Of a stretch of 64,000 nt of DNA, positions 15,180 to 23,605 are shown in pieces. The translations under genes and the position numbers were made by a program. The first letter of the stretch is position 1; each line of letters starts with the position of its first letter. Origin of the DNA: an uncultured Clostridia bacterium. GTDB lineage: Bacteria > Bacillota > Clostridia > Christensenellales > UBA1242. A model generated the notes under the pieces. It saw only the letters and a list, made by a program, of their open reading frames with translations, made no database searches and was not told the DNA's origin. The stretch covers positions 92,660-156,659 of the forward strand of contig CALVZQ010000004.1 in assembly GCA_944372585.1 (NCBI GenBank), written 5' to 3'.

Positions 15180-17825
15180 CTACTTAGAAAACAAACTCTT
15201 TTTCTTTCTTGGATATTTGATTGCAGCTTGAGCAGCAGCAAGACGAGCAATTGGAACTCTGTATGGTGAACAAGAAACATAGTTAAGTCCAATTCTGTGG
15301 CAGAATTCAATTGATGATGGATCTCCACCATGTTCTCCACAAATTCCAAGTTTGATGTCTGGTCTTGTGCTTCTTCCAAGTTCAGCAGCGATTCTCACAA
15401 GTTTGCCAACACCATTTTGGTCAAGTCTAGCAAATGGATCGCTTTCAAAAATCTTCTTTTCATAATAAACATCAAGGAATTTTCCAGCGTCGTCACGAGA
15501 GAATCCATAAGTCATTTGAGTCAAGTCATTTGTTCCAAATGAGAAGAATTCAGCATATTTTGCAATTTGGTCAGCAGTGATTGCCGCTCTTGGGATTTCA
15601 ATCATTGTTCCAACTTTGTATTTCATTTCAACTTTGTTTGCTTCCAAAATTTTGTCAGCTGTTGATGTCACGATGTCTTTAACATACTTAAATTCGGCAC
15701 TGTCACAAGTAAGAGGAATCATGATTTCTGGAATAACGTCAATCTTGTCTTCTTTCATAACTTCAATTGCAGCTTTGATGACAGCTTCAGTCTGCATTTC
15801 TGCAATTTCAGGATATGTCACAGCAAGTCTAAGACCACGGTGTCCCATCATTGGGTTGAATTCATGAAGAGATTCAACAGTGCTCTTGAGAGCTTCAAAT
15901 GTCAAGCCCATTTCTTTTGCAAGAGCCTTGATTTCGCTGTCTTCATGTGGCAAAAATTCATGAAGAGGAGGATCCAAGAAACGAATTGTAACTGGACGTC
16001 CTTTCATAGCCTTGAAGATGCCCTTGAAATCTTTTTGTTGCATTGGAAGAAGTTTTTTGAGTGCCTTCTTTCTCTCTTCTGTTGTTGTTGAAACAATCAT
16101 TTCTCTAACAGCAGGAATTCTGTCTGCTTCAAAGAACATATGTTCGGTTCTGCAAAGTCCAACACCTTCTGCACCAAAATTGAAAGCAACAGAAGTATCT
16201 CTTGGGTTGTCTGCGTTTGTTCTGATCATCAAATCTCTGTGTTCGTCTGCCCATTGCATAATTGTGGCAAATTCACCAGAAATCTTTGCTTCAACAGTGT
16301 CGATTAAACCATCATAGATCTTTCCTGTTGAACCGTCGAAAGAGATAACATCTCCTTCTTTATATTTCTTTCCGCCGAGAGTGAATGATTTTCCATCATC
16401 AGCAAATTTGATTGCTGAACACCCAGCAACACAGCAAGTTCCCATCCCACGAGCAACAACAGCAGCATGAGAAGTCATACCGCCACGAGCGGTCAAAATT
16501 CCTTGAGAGGCAGCCATACCTTCAATATCTTCTGGAGATGTTTCAAGACGAACAAGAACAACCTTTTCTTTCTTTCCTTGTTCTTTTGCTTTTTCAGCAG
16601 TGAAGCAAATCTTACCACTTGCAGCTCCTGGAGATGCAGGAAGAGCTTCACCAATCACTGTTGCCTTCTTGATTGCCTTTTCATCAAAGGTTGGGTGAAG
16701 AAGGGCATCAAGTTGTTTTGGATCAATCATAAGAAGCGCTGTTTTCTTGTCAATCATACCTTCATTAACAAGGTCAACGGCAATCTTGAGAGCAGCCTTT
16801 GCTGTTCTTTTGCCATTTCTGGTTTGAAGCATAAAGAGTTTGCCTTTTTCAATTGTAAACTCCATATCTTGCATATCTTTATAGTGGTTTTCAAGTTTTT
16901 TGCAAATTGCAACAAATTGAGCAAAAACTTCTGGGTTTTGTTTTTCAAGTTGAGAAATTGGTTGTGGTGTTCTGATACCAGCAACAACGTCTTCGCCTTG
17001 AGCATTCATCAAATATTCTCCATAGAGAACATTTTCACCAGTTGATGGGTTTCTTGTGAAAGCAACACCAGTTCCACTGTCGTCTCCCATGTTTCCAAAC
17101 ACCATTGATTGAACGTTTACAGCAGTTCCCCAGTTGTATGGAATGTCGTGCATTCTTCTGTAAACATTTGCTCTGTCATTATCCCAAGAACGGAACACAG
17201 CCTTAACAGCTTCAATAAGCTGAACTTTTGGTTCTTGAGGGAACTCTGTCTTTTGAGAGTCTTTGTAGAGTTTCTTGAAGAGTTTAACGATTTCTTTCAA
17301 ATCGTCAGCAGTAAGGTCTTTGTCAAACTTGACACCTTTCTTTTCTTTGATTTCGTCCAAAATTCTTTCATATTTAGACTTGTCTTGTTGCATAACAACA
17401 TCACTAAACATCTGAATGAAACGACGATATGAGTCATAAGCAAATCTTTCGTTGTTTGTAAGTTTTGCAAGACCTTCAACAACTTCATCATTGAGACCAA
17501 GGTTCAAAATTGTGTCCATCATTCCAGGCATTGAAACTCTTGCTCCAGAACGAACGGAAACAAGAAGAGGATTGCTTGGATCACCAAATTTCTTTCCTGT
17601 GATTTTTTCAATTTGTGCAAGTTTTTCTTCAATTTGTGCTTTGATGGCATCATTGATCATTCTTCCATCTTCATAATATTTTGTGCACGCCTCAGTAGTG
17701 ATTGTGAAGCCTTGTGGAACTGGCAAGCCAATTTTTGTCATTTCAGCAAGGTTTGCACCTTTACCACCAAAAAGTGCTTTGTTCTTTCCATCTGCTTCTT
17801 TAAACAAGTAAACATATTTTTTCAT
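15180..17825 (-). CDS. ppdK: Pyruvate, phosphate dikinase
   Basis: Interconverts pyruvate, ATP and phosphate with phosphoenolpyruvate, AMP and pyrophosphate; in anaerobic Clostridia it serves glycolysis and gluconeogenesis. The 881-residue length is full. The N-terminal ATP-binding part has ALFGGKGANLAEM near residue 17, the phosphohistidine domain has GGMTSHAAVVARGMGTCCVAG near 450, and the C-terminal PEP-binding barrel has FGAEGVGLCRTEHMFF near 553, GHRGLRLA near 660, FSFGTNDLTQM near 765 and the GICGEHGGDP motif near 830. Start at 17825 has AAAGGAG. It is monocistronic with a strong promoter, in line with high expression. Confidence 0.97.
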   Translation of the reverse strand: MKKYVYLFKEADGKNKALFGGKGANLAEMTKIGLPVPQGFTITTEACTKYYEDGRMINDAIKAQIEEKLAQIEKITGKKFGDPSNPLLVSVRSGARVSMPGMMDTILNLGLNDEVVEGLAKLTNNERFAYDSYRRFIQMFSDVVMQQDKSKYERILDEIKEKKGVKFDKDLTADDLKEIVKLFKKLYKDSQKTEFPQEPKVQLIEAVKAVFRSWDNDRANVYRRMHDIPYNWGTAVNVQSMVFGNMGDDSGTGVAFTRNPSTGENVLYGEYLMNAQGEDVVAGIRTPQPISQLEKQNPEVFAQFVAICKKLENHYKDMQDMEFTIEKGKLFMLQTRNGKRTAKAALKIAVDLVNEGMIDKKTALLMIDPKQLDALLHPTFDEKAIKKATVIGEALPASPGAASGKICFTAEKAKEQGKKEKVVLVRLETSPEDIEGMAASQGILTARGGMTSHAAVVARGMGTCCVAGCSAIKFADDGKSFTLGGKKYKEGDVISFDGSTGKIYDGLIDTVEAKISGEFATIMQWADEHRDLMIRTNADNPRDTSVAFNFGAEGVGLCRTEHMFFEADRIPAVREMIVSTTTEERKKALKKLLPMQQKDFKGIFKAMKGRPVTIRFLDPPLHEFLPHEDSEIKALAKEMGLTFEALKSTVESLHEFNPMMGHRGLRLAVTYPEIAEMQTEAVIKAAIEVMKEDKIDVIPEIMIPLTCDSAEFKYVKDIVTSTADKILEANKVEMKYKVGTMIEIPRAAITADQIAKYAEFFSFGTNDLTQMTYGFSRDDAGKFLDVYYEKKIFESDPFARLDQNGVGKLVRIAAELGRSTRPDIKLGICGEHGGDPSSIEFCHRIGLNYVSCSPYRVPIARLAAAQAAIKYPRKKKSLFSK

Positions 17826-17860
17826 AAATAAACATCTCCTTTATTTTCTGTAACGATAAT

Positions 17861-17890
17861 ATTATATCAAAACACACTTATCCTTGGCAA
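17861..17890 (-). promoter_or_regulatory. Promoter of ppdK
   Basis: Minus-strand TTGCCA (17885-17890), 18-base spacer and extended -10 TGATATAAT (TATAAT 17861-17866). It leaves a leader of about 30 bases with a ribosome site. Confidence 0.7.
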
Positions 17891-17961
17891 ACAATTTCAA
17901 AATATTTATGAATAAATTGTGAAAATTTTTCATATTGAGAACAACTTTGCCTTCATAAAAG

Positions 17962-17985
17962 AAAAGACTTTCAAAATTGAAAGTC
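17962..17985 (-). terminator. Terminator of ysxC
   Basis: GACTTTCAA and TTGAAAGTC form a perfect nine-base-pair hairpin, followed on the minus strand by TTTTCTTTT. Confidence 0.8.
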
Positions 17986-17995
17986 CATTTCACAC

Positions 17996-18574
17996 TTATA
18001 TCAAGTTTTCAATATATTCAAGAATTTTTTCTCTTCCGAAACCGCTTTCTGAGGAATAACCTTGAACCAATTCTTTCCTGACACCAAGTGTTTTTGCAAT
18101 CATATTGCAAGCTTGTGGAATTTTGCTCTTTGCAATTTTGTCAACTTTTGTTGCAACAACCATATAAGGAATTTGATAAACATTCAAAAATTCAATCATC
18201 ATCTTGTCAAGTTCACTAGGTTCATGCCTGCAATCGACCAAAACAAAAACGGTTTTCAAACTTTGCGACAATGTCAAATATTTTTCCATAAGCCCCGCCC
18301 AGTTTGCAATGTGCTTATGTCCAGTTTTTGCATATCCATAACCTGGCAGGTCAACAATTCTGAATTTGTCATTGACAACAAAATAATTGATCATTTTGGT
18401 AAGTCCCGGAGTTGAAGATGTTTTGGCAAGATTTTTTTGTCCGCAAAGAGAATTTATGAGAGAAGATTTTCCCACATTGCTTCTTCCAACAAAGGCAAAT
18501 TCCACCACCTCATCTTTCAAAATATTCTCTTCTTTCACAACACTTGTGAGATATTTTGCACTGACTATCTTCAT
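17996..18574 (-). CDS. ysxC: Ribosome biogenesis GTPase YsxC/EngB
   Basis: Essential GTPase needed for assembly of the large ribosomal subunit. The 192 residues show all G motifs: G1 GRSNVGKSSLIN near 29, G2 STPGLTKMINYF near 53, G3 DLPGYGYA near 74, G4 ATKVDK near 140 and a terminal SSESGFG. Normal length. There is no ribosome site: the bases between TATAAT and ATG are AACTCC only, so the mRNA is probably leaderless. It is often found next to lon or clpX; here it stands alone, divergent from the hemolysin III gene. Confidence 0.95.
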   Translation of the reverse strand: MKIVSAKYLTSVVKEENILKDEVVEFAFVGRSNVGKSSLINSLCGQKNLAKTSSTPGLTKMINYFVVNDKFRIVDLPGYGYAKTGHKHIANWAGLMEKYLTLSQSLKTVFVLVDCRHEPSELDKMMIEFLNVYQIPYMVVATKVDKIAKSKIPQACNMIAKTLGVRKELVQGYSSESGFGREKILEYIENLI

Positions 18575-18580
18575 GGAGTT

Positions 18581-18608
18581 ATTATAACAAAAAACAAAGA
18601 AAATTCAA
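18581..18608 (-). promoter_or_regulatory. Promoter of ysxC, leaderless type
   Basis: Minus-strand extended -10 TGTTATAAT (TATAAT 18581-18586) lies six bases before the ATG. The best -35 is TTGAAT (18603-18608) at 16 bases. Confidence 0.65.
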
Positions 18609-18677
18609 AACAAAAACAAAATTCAGCAAAAAGTTATAAATATATCAAAAATATTTAAAAATTTTTAACTATTTCGC

Positions 18678-18731
18678 TTTACTAAAATTTCCAAAATGTA
18701 TATAATCAATTTCAAGATCATGTGAATGATC
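18678..18731 (+). promoter_or_regulatory. Promoter and leader hairpin of the hemolysin III gene
   Basis: TTTACT (18678-18683), 17 bases, TATAAT (18701-18706). The start of the transcript carries an inverted repeat, GATCAT (18716-18721) and ATGATC (18726-18731), which could be an operator or a 5' stem. Confidence 0.55.
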
Positions 18732-18766
18732 ATTTCAAACTTAAAAAAGGATAGGATAACAACACA

Positions 18767-19432
18767 ATGAAAAAAGAATATGATAAATCACTTCCAAAAT
18801 ACACAAAAGGAGAAGAAATATTCAATGCTGTCACACACATTGTTGGTGGTGCTTTTGGAATTATTTTCTTGATTGTCGGCGTGATTTATGCCCATTGGCA
18901 CTGCGATGGAGTCGGAATTTTGAGCATGTACATCTATGGATTTTGCATGATAATAGCATACACAATGTCTGCAATTTATCATTTCTTGCGTCCAAACAGA
19001 GCCAAGAAGGTTTTTCGCATTTTTGATCATTGCTCAATATTTCTTTTGATTGCAGGAACCTACACCCCATATTGTCTCATCACACTTGCAGAAGTTCCAG
19101 AATGGGGATACTCCATTTTTGCGTTGGTTTGGAGTCTTTCCATTCTTGGAATTGTTCTAAATGCAATAAACATGCACAGGTGGAAAGTTCTCAGCATGAT
19201 TCTTTACATCGCTCTTGGCTGGTGCATTGTGATTGCAATCGTTCCTCTTTTGCAACATCTTGACATGGCTGGCTTTTGGTGGCTTTTGTCAGGCGGAATT
19301 GCATACACTGTTGGAGCTGTTTTCTATGGTTTTGGTTCAAAAGTGAAATATATCCACAGCATTTGGCATCTGTTTGTCCTTTTTGGAAGCATTTTGCAAT
19401 TTGTGTCTATTTTGTTTTATGTGATTTTGTAA
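18767..19432 (+). CDS. Hemolysin III family (PAQR-type) membrane protein
   Basis: A 221-residue protein of the Hly-III/PAQR/YqfA family with seven membrane segments. Family features are EEIFNAVTHIVGGAFGI near residue 16, the YHFLRP motif near 67 (histidine of the metal site), the DHCSIFLLIAGTYTPY segment near 87 and YIHSIWHLFVLFGS near 195 with the second histidine group. Despite the name most bacterial members are not proven toxins; roles in membrane homeostasis are proposed. The start has AGGATAGGAT about 11 bases away. The gene stands alone. Confidence 0.9.
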   Translation: MKKEYDKSLPKYTKGEEIFNAVTHIVGGAFGIIFLIVGVIYAHWHCDGVGILSMYIYGFCMIIAYTMSAIYHFLRPNRAKKVFRIFDHCSIFLLIAGTYTPYCLITLAEVPEWGYSIFALVWSLSILGIVLNAINMHRWKVLSMILYIALGWCIVIAIVPLLQHLDMAGFWWLLSGGIAYTVGAVFYGFGSKVKYIHSIWHLFVLFGSILQFVSILFYVIL

Positions 19433-19438
19433 CTCTTC

Positions 19439-19488
19439 CGAGTTTATTGAGAAATCTCATATAGTCATTTCGAGTTTGTCGAGTGATC
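19439..19488. repeat. Imperfect tandem repeat CGAGTTTRTYGAG
   Basis: Two 18-base copies, 19439-19456 and 19471-19488, share CGAGTTT-TGAG--ATC with four differences, 14 bases apart. The unit is itself partly palindromic and resembles short interspersed repeats found after genes in many bacteria. Confidence 0.45.
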
Positions 19489-19490
19489 AA

Positions 19491-19522
19491 AAAAAGAAGA
19501 CTGAAACTCAGTCTCCTTTTTT
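19491..19522. terminator. Bidirectional terminator between hemolysin III and lipoprotein genes
   Basis: AGACTGA and TCAGTCT pair around AAC, flanked by an A-run and a T-run, between converging genes. Confidence 0.65.
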
Positions 19523-22500
19523 ATACTCTGCTTCCACTAGGCATTGTCACAGCAAATCTGACTCCTTTCAAAGTGTCCAACCATGTCGTCTTCTTTTCTC
19601 CAGCTTCTGTGATTATCTGTCCATTGCCAAGTCCTGTTCCCAGATTTCTTGTCCAATAGTCCACAAATTCGTCTGTTCCACATCCAAGCAACAGACAAAC
19701 CATGTCACTTGCCTTAGCTGAAAAGTCTGATGTATAGTCATCTATCTCTTCAATTGATGCCACTCTTATTCCACTTAGTGATGATGACACACTTTCAACT
19801 TTGTCTTGTTGCCCAGCATCTCCAAATCTGTAGTTATATCCTGATACCGTCCCATATGACACTTCTGCGTAAAAATTGGTGGTCGAAGCTCCGTTGTTGA
19901 ATCTTGATGTGTTGGTGTATAGGTCACTGCTTGTGTATGCCCAACCTTCTGTCACGTTGCTTGCCTCAACTGCCCCAATCATCAATATTCTGTCACTTAC
20001 CACTGAGAAGTCCGACTTGTATGTTCCATATGTGCTCCAACCACTTGGATACGATGTGCTGGACACTCCATAGTTGCTCAACCGCCACCTGATTGGTTCA
20101 ACTTCAAACCAATAATATGTTCCACTGTTGAATGTGAATGTTCCATTGCTCATTGTGAGTGTCTGTGTGCTGGTTGCCTGCACCCTTGCATATCGGTTGC
20201 TGTTGTATGTGTATAGGTATATATATACAGTTGATGAACCATTGTTATATTGTATTCTTCCGCTTTGTGTTGTATTCCCATTGCTATATGCAGTTGTGAG
20301 TGTGCTGTTCATTGATGTTCCAACATAACTTTGTGGAAACACTCCATTTTCAAAATACCAATACCTCTCTGTGCTGTCATATTTCAATTCAAAAGATGAC
20401 GTCACCTTGAAATATAAATAACATGTATATGTTCCTGTCGCAGTTGGCGTAATAGTTGTTGACCGATTGCTTGGTATTGTCGTGCTGCTCGTGGTCACTC
20501 CAAGATAGACATATCCACTATTAGCTGTTGGCGTGAATGTGACAGCTCTGCTTAATAAAGCATTTGTTGCAACTGTTGTCGCTGACGCACTCGTCACACT
20601 CACAGATGAAGATTGTGTTGCTGTGTTGTTATTGTCATAATAATACCGAACTGTTGTTGTTCCACCAGTCACCGAATTGCTGAATGTCGAACCATTTGTT
20701 GACGTCTTGATCTGAACTCTGATTGTTGCCGTTCTTGGCGTCCAATCTGCATACAGCGTGTCACTTGCGTTTGTGGAATAACTTCCACCCGAACTGTAAG
20801 CCGTTCCCGTTCCAGCACTGTTTGTGTTCCAACCATTTGCTGTATAACTCGTTTTTGTCAAATTGTTTGTCCCAAGCGTCAAAGCTGTTCCATGTATTTT
20901 ATATTTATAAGTATCTGATGTCGGCAAATCTCCACTTCCACCATTGGAATTGTATGTTATTGTGTACCGCTGTTTCACATACACATACAATGTATCATTC
21001 GAATCTGGTGTCCAAGAATATGTGTAAGAATCCGAAGATGAGTCATAGAGTTTTGTGTATGTGCTTGTTGTTGGGTTGCTTCCTGTCCTCATGTAATAAT
21101 CATACGATCCATTGGACAACGTGATGGTGACACTCTGCGCTGTCGTGGAGTATGCATGACTTATTGTGGTGGATCCACCTGTGGAAACTGCAGTGCCATT
21201 AACTTCCAGATTTGTTGTGTTGCTTTGCCGTGTCGTTCCTCCATAATACCGGACGGTCAAAGTGTGCGTATCAATTTCAGCCCAAGCATAATATGTGTTT
21301 GATGTGTCAACTGTGAAGGTGTAAGTCGAACTGGTGCTCACTGCAGATGCCGAGCTGCTGTTTGTTGTCGTCCATTTGGAAAAGGAATAATGAGTGTCAG
21401 CCGTAACGGCAATGGTATATTCTGAGCCATACGTGGCAGTGACCTCTTTGTATCTTCCAATTGAGTTTGAATACCAACTTGTGGCAGGTTGGTTGATGTC
21501 CACAATTCCAGTCATTGCGTACACCCTTATTGAATATGAGTTCACTTCCCATTGTGCTATGGCTTCATAACTGCCGGTAATATCATTGTTGTCTCTATAT
21601 TCGGTGCTGAGTGTTATATCGCTCCATGGAATTGTGTCTCCAGCATCATAAATATCAAATGAAGACCCCATTGTTTCACCAATGTACTGCAACCTCCAAC
21701 CAGTAAATGTATAACCCGTTCTTGTTGGAATTGTGTCTGATAATGTCACAGGGCGTCCAGCATAAAATGATTGATCTCCTGGAGCCCCGCTTCCACCATT
21801 GGCATCATACTCTAAGGTCAAATTACGCCTAATTTTTATGTACCAATTCCCAGACATAGAGGTCCCCACTGATGAACTCGGTGCAGATGTTGCTGTTTGA
21901 CTATTTCTATAAATATAAGAATATGTCGAGGTTCCAGTTGTTTGTCTGCTGGTTTCAAACGAAGAACTTGTATTAATACTCCATCTTGTGTAACCACCTG
22001 ATGCTATTGCGTATAATCTTGCATATCTTTGAACACCCCAAAAATAATTGTACTTAAAATACACCAAATTGCTTGCGTATGTAGAATTTGAATTGCCGCC
22101 ATTTACTGAATACCCATACGCAGCTGTTGTGGTTGGAGTGTTTCCCCAAGTTTGGGTGGTTCCATGGTTTGATCCACCATCTCCCTCATACCAATAAATT
22201 GTAAATCTGCCCGCATGAATGCTATTGCTGTTTAATTCAGAATAACTTGTCCCTGTGGCGCCACTATTCCATGGCATAAATGCAGTAATTCGCACCGAGA
22301 AATCTACGGCATCTTGTGCCAGTATGTCGTCATCTTCGTTTTCTTCATTGTTGTTATCATCTTCAGTGTCCGATCCGTCTTCACCAGGATTTTCCATCTC
22401 TCCATCTTCAGGAGTTTCCAAACCACCCTCTGATTGAGAACAACCAGCAAACAAAAATGCACCCCCTCCAATCAGAGAGAATCCGCATAATATCAAAAAA

Positions 22501-22523
22501 AGTGCGCACAAAAACTTTTTCAT
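19521..22523 (-). CDS. Large surface lipoprotein with InlB-type B-repeats
   Basis: A 1000-residue exported protein. It begins MKKFLCALFLILCGFSLIGG and has a lipobox LFAGC near residues 20-24, so it is probably a lipoprotein. A very acidic linker (residues 30-70) follows. The middle holds Listeria InlB/Flg_new-like B-repeats, for example YDANGGSGAPGDQSFYAG and GYTFTGW near 250, and ITYNSNGGSGDLPTSD with YADW near 515-590. The C-terminal ~270 residues, with YWFEVEPIRWRLSN, look like the DUF6273 type. Composition is rich in Ser, Thr, Tyr and Asn, and bases are less AT-rich than the neighbours, a sign of a fast-evolving or transferred gene. The start has no ribosome site. Confidence 0.8.
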   Translation of the reverse strand: MKKFLCALFLILCGFSLIGGGAFLFAGCSQSEGGLETPEDGEMENPGEDGSDTEDDNNNEENEDDDILAQDAVDFSVRITAFMPWNSGATGTSYSELNSNSIHAGRFTIYWYEGDGGSNHGTTQTWGNTPTTTAAYGYSVNGGNSNSTYASNLVYFKYNYFWGVQRYARLYAIASGGYTRWSINTSSSFETSRQTTGTSTYSYIYRNSQTATSAPSSSVGTSMSGNWYIKIRRNLTLEYDANGGSGAPGDQSFYAGRPVTLSDTIPTRTGYTFTGWRLQYIGETMGSSFDIYDAGDTIPWSDITLSTEYRDNNDITGSYEAIAQWEVNSYSIRVYAMTGIVDINQPATSWYSNSIGRYKEVTATYGSEYTIAVTADTHYSFSKWTTTNSSSASAVSTSSTYTFTVDTSNTYYAWAEIDTHTLTVRYYGGTTRQSNTTNLEVNGTAVSTGGSTTISHAYSTTAQSVTITLSNGSYDYYMRTGSNPTTSTYTKLYDSSSDSYTYSWTPDSNDTLYVYVKQRYTITYNSNGGSGDLPTSDTYKYKIHGTALTLGTNNLTKTSYTANGWNTNSAGTGTAYSSGGSYSTNASDTLYADWTPRTATIRVQIKTSTNGSTFSNSVTGGTTTVRYYYDNNNTATQSSSVSVTSASATTVATNALLSRAVTFTPTANSGYVYLGVTTSSTTIPSNRSTTITPTATGTYTCYLYFKVTSSFELKYDSTERYWYFENGVFPQSYVGTSMNSTLTTAYSNGNTTQSGRIQYNNGSSTVYIYLYTYNSNRYARVQATSTQTLTMSNGTFTFNSGTYYWFEVEPIRWRLSNYGVSSTSYPSGWSTYGTYKSDFSVVSDRILMIGAVEASNVTEGWAYTSSDLYTNTSRFNNGASTTNFYAEVSYGTVSGYNYRFGDAGQQDKVESVSSSLSGIRVASIEEIDDYTSDFSAKASDMVCLLLGCGTDEFVDYWTRNLGTGLGNGQIITEAGEKKTTWLDTLKGVRFAVTMPSGSRV

Positions 22524-22529
22524 ATACTT

Positions 22530-22558
22530 ATGATATATTATTTTTAGCAAAATAGCAA
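22530..22558 (-). promoter_or_regulatory. Promoter of the lipoprotein gene, leaderless type
   Basis: Minus-strand TTGCTA (22553-22558), 17 bases, TATCAT (22530-22535), then six bases to ATG at 22523. Confidence 0.5.
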
Positions 22559-22568
22559 ATATTTTGCA

Positions 22569-23447
22569 TTAATTTTGGTTTCTCTTGTTTTCCGTCACAA
22601 TCCACTGGTCATTTTCAAAGAAAAGATCTTTGTTTGGACGCAATTTTCTGGAATATTTTTCATCACCAAATCCGCAATCTTGAATTTGATACCATTCTTC
22701 TGCAACTCTCTTTGTTGTTTCATATGTTTGTTGCATCATTTTTTCTGATTTGCTCTTCTCGTCAGGCAGAGTTTTGTCCGGATAAACTGGATTGCAGATT
22801 GCAAAATATATTCTATATTTATACTTTCCGTCCTTTTTCTTTTTGCCTTTAAAAAGCAAAACTATTGGCAAAACAGGAACATCATTCTTTACCGCAATTG
22901 AGAAAGCCCCTCTTTTGTATGGTCTTATTTCTCTGTAATGTGGCCACATTGACCCCTCTGGATTGAAAAGAATTGGTTTTTTCTTCTTCAGAATTTCGCT
23001 CAAATCTTGGTTGTATTTCTTCATTCCAGAAATGCTTGTTGCTGGAATTGGAATTCCTCCCAAAGAGCGCAAGAAAAATCCAATCATTGGTCTTTGAATG
23101 TTTTGTTGCAAAGTTGTATAGTATATCTTTCTCCAACAAAACAAATTTGTTCCAATGCTGACATCATCAAACAAATGCACGTGATTGCAAGTCATCACAA
23201 AAGGTTTTCCTTTCAGTTTCTTTTTGTTTTCTTCTCCAAAAGTCTTCATTTTGAATTTGAAAACCATGAAAGGATTGAAAAAACATATGGCAAGCCCTCT
23301 GAAAAATGCCGCCCACATACGAAAAAATATGCTTCTTGGTTTATAGTTGTATTTGTCATCAAATTTGATTTTGCGTGTTGTGTTTTTAATTTCCAAAATG
23401 TTTCCATCAAATTTGTCAGGACGCTCTATTCCATCTTTATCTATCAT
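22569..23447 (-). CDS. 1-acyl-sn-glycerol-3-phosphate acyltransferase-like protein
   Basis: PlsC-type acyltransferase expected to make phosphatidic acid at the membrane. Of 292 residues, the catalytic block I is TCNHVHLFDDVSIG near residue 84 (HxxxxD form, NHVHLFDD), and a glycerophosphate-binding block is FNPEGSMWPH near 152, close to the usual FPEGTRS. The protein has a hydrophobic stretch AAFFRGLAICFFNPFMVF near 47. The C-terminal 70 residues are charged and not part of the domain. The start follows GGGAAGGG. It lies 45 bases upstream of the lipoprotein start on the same strand, but that gene has its own promoter. Confidence 0.82.
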   Translation of the reverse strand: MIDKDGIERPDKFDGNILEIKNTTRKIKFDDKYNYKPRSIFFRMWAAFFRGLAICFFNPFMVFKFKMKTFGEENKKKLKGKPFVMTCNHVHLFDDVSIGTNLFCWRKIYYTTLQQNIQRPMIGFFLRSLGGIPIPATSISGMKKYNQDLSEILKKKKPILFNPEGSMWPHYREIRPYKRGAFSIAVKNDVPVLPIVLLFKGKKKKDGKYKYRIYFAICNPVYPDKTLPDEKSKSEKMMQQTYETTKRVAEEWYQIQDCGFGDEKYSRKLRPNKDLFFENDQWIVTENKRNQN

Positions 23448-23605
23448 TTTTCCCTTCCCCTTCTGTTACCTGCATTCTCCATGCGTTTCATTGGATCTAT
23501 TGTAAATGATTTTAAACGATTTTGCAAGCAAAAAATTTAATATATCAACAAACATTGACCTATGCATCAAATAAATCATAAATACTAATTGTATCAGGAG
23601 GATTT

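Noticed and set aside
16467-17045. Long plus-strand open frame antisense to ppdK
   Set aside because: It lies wholly inside a gene with full-length conserved domains, has no ribosome site and a cysteine- and phenylalanine-rich composition typical of a shadow frame.
20723-21124. 133-codon plus-strand frame antisense to the lipoprotein gene
   Set aside because: Composition rich in Cys, His and Leu mirrors the Ser/Thr/Asn repeats on the other strand; no start signals.
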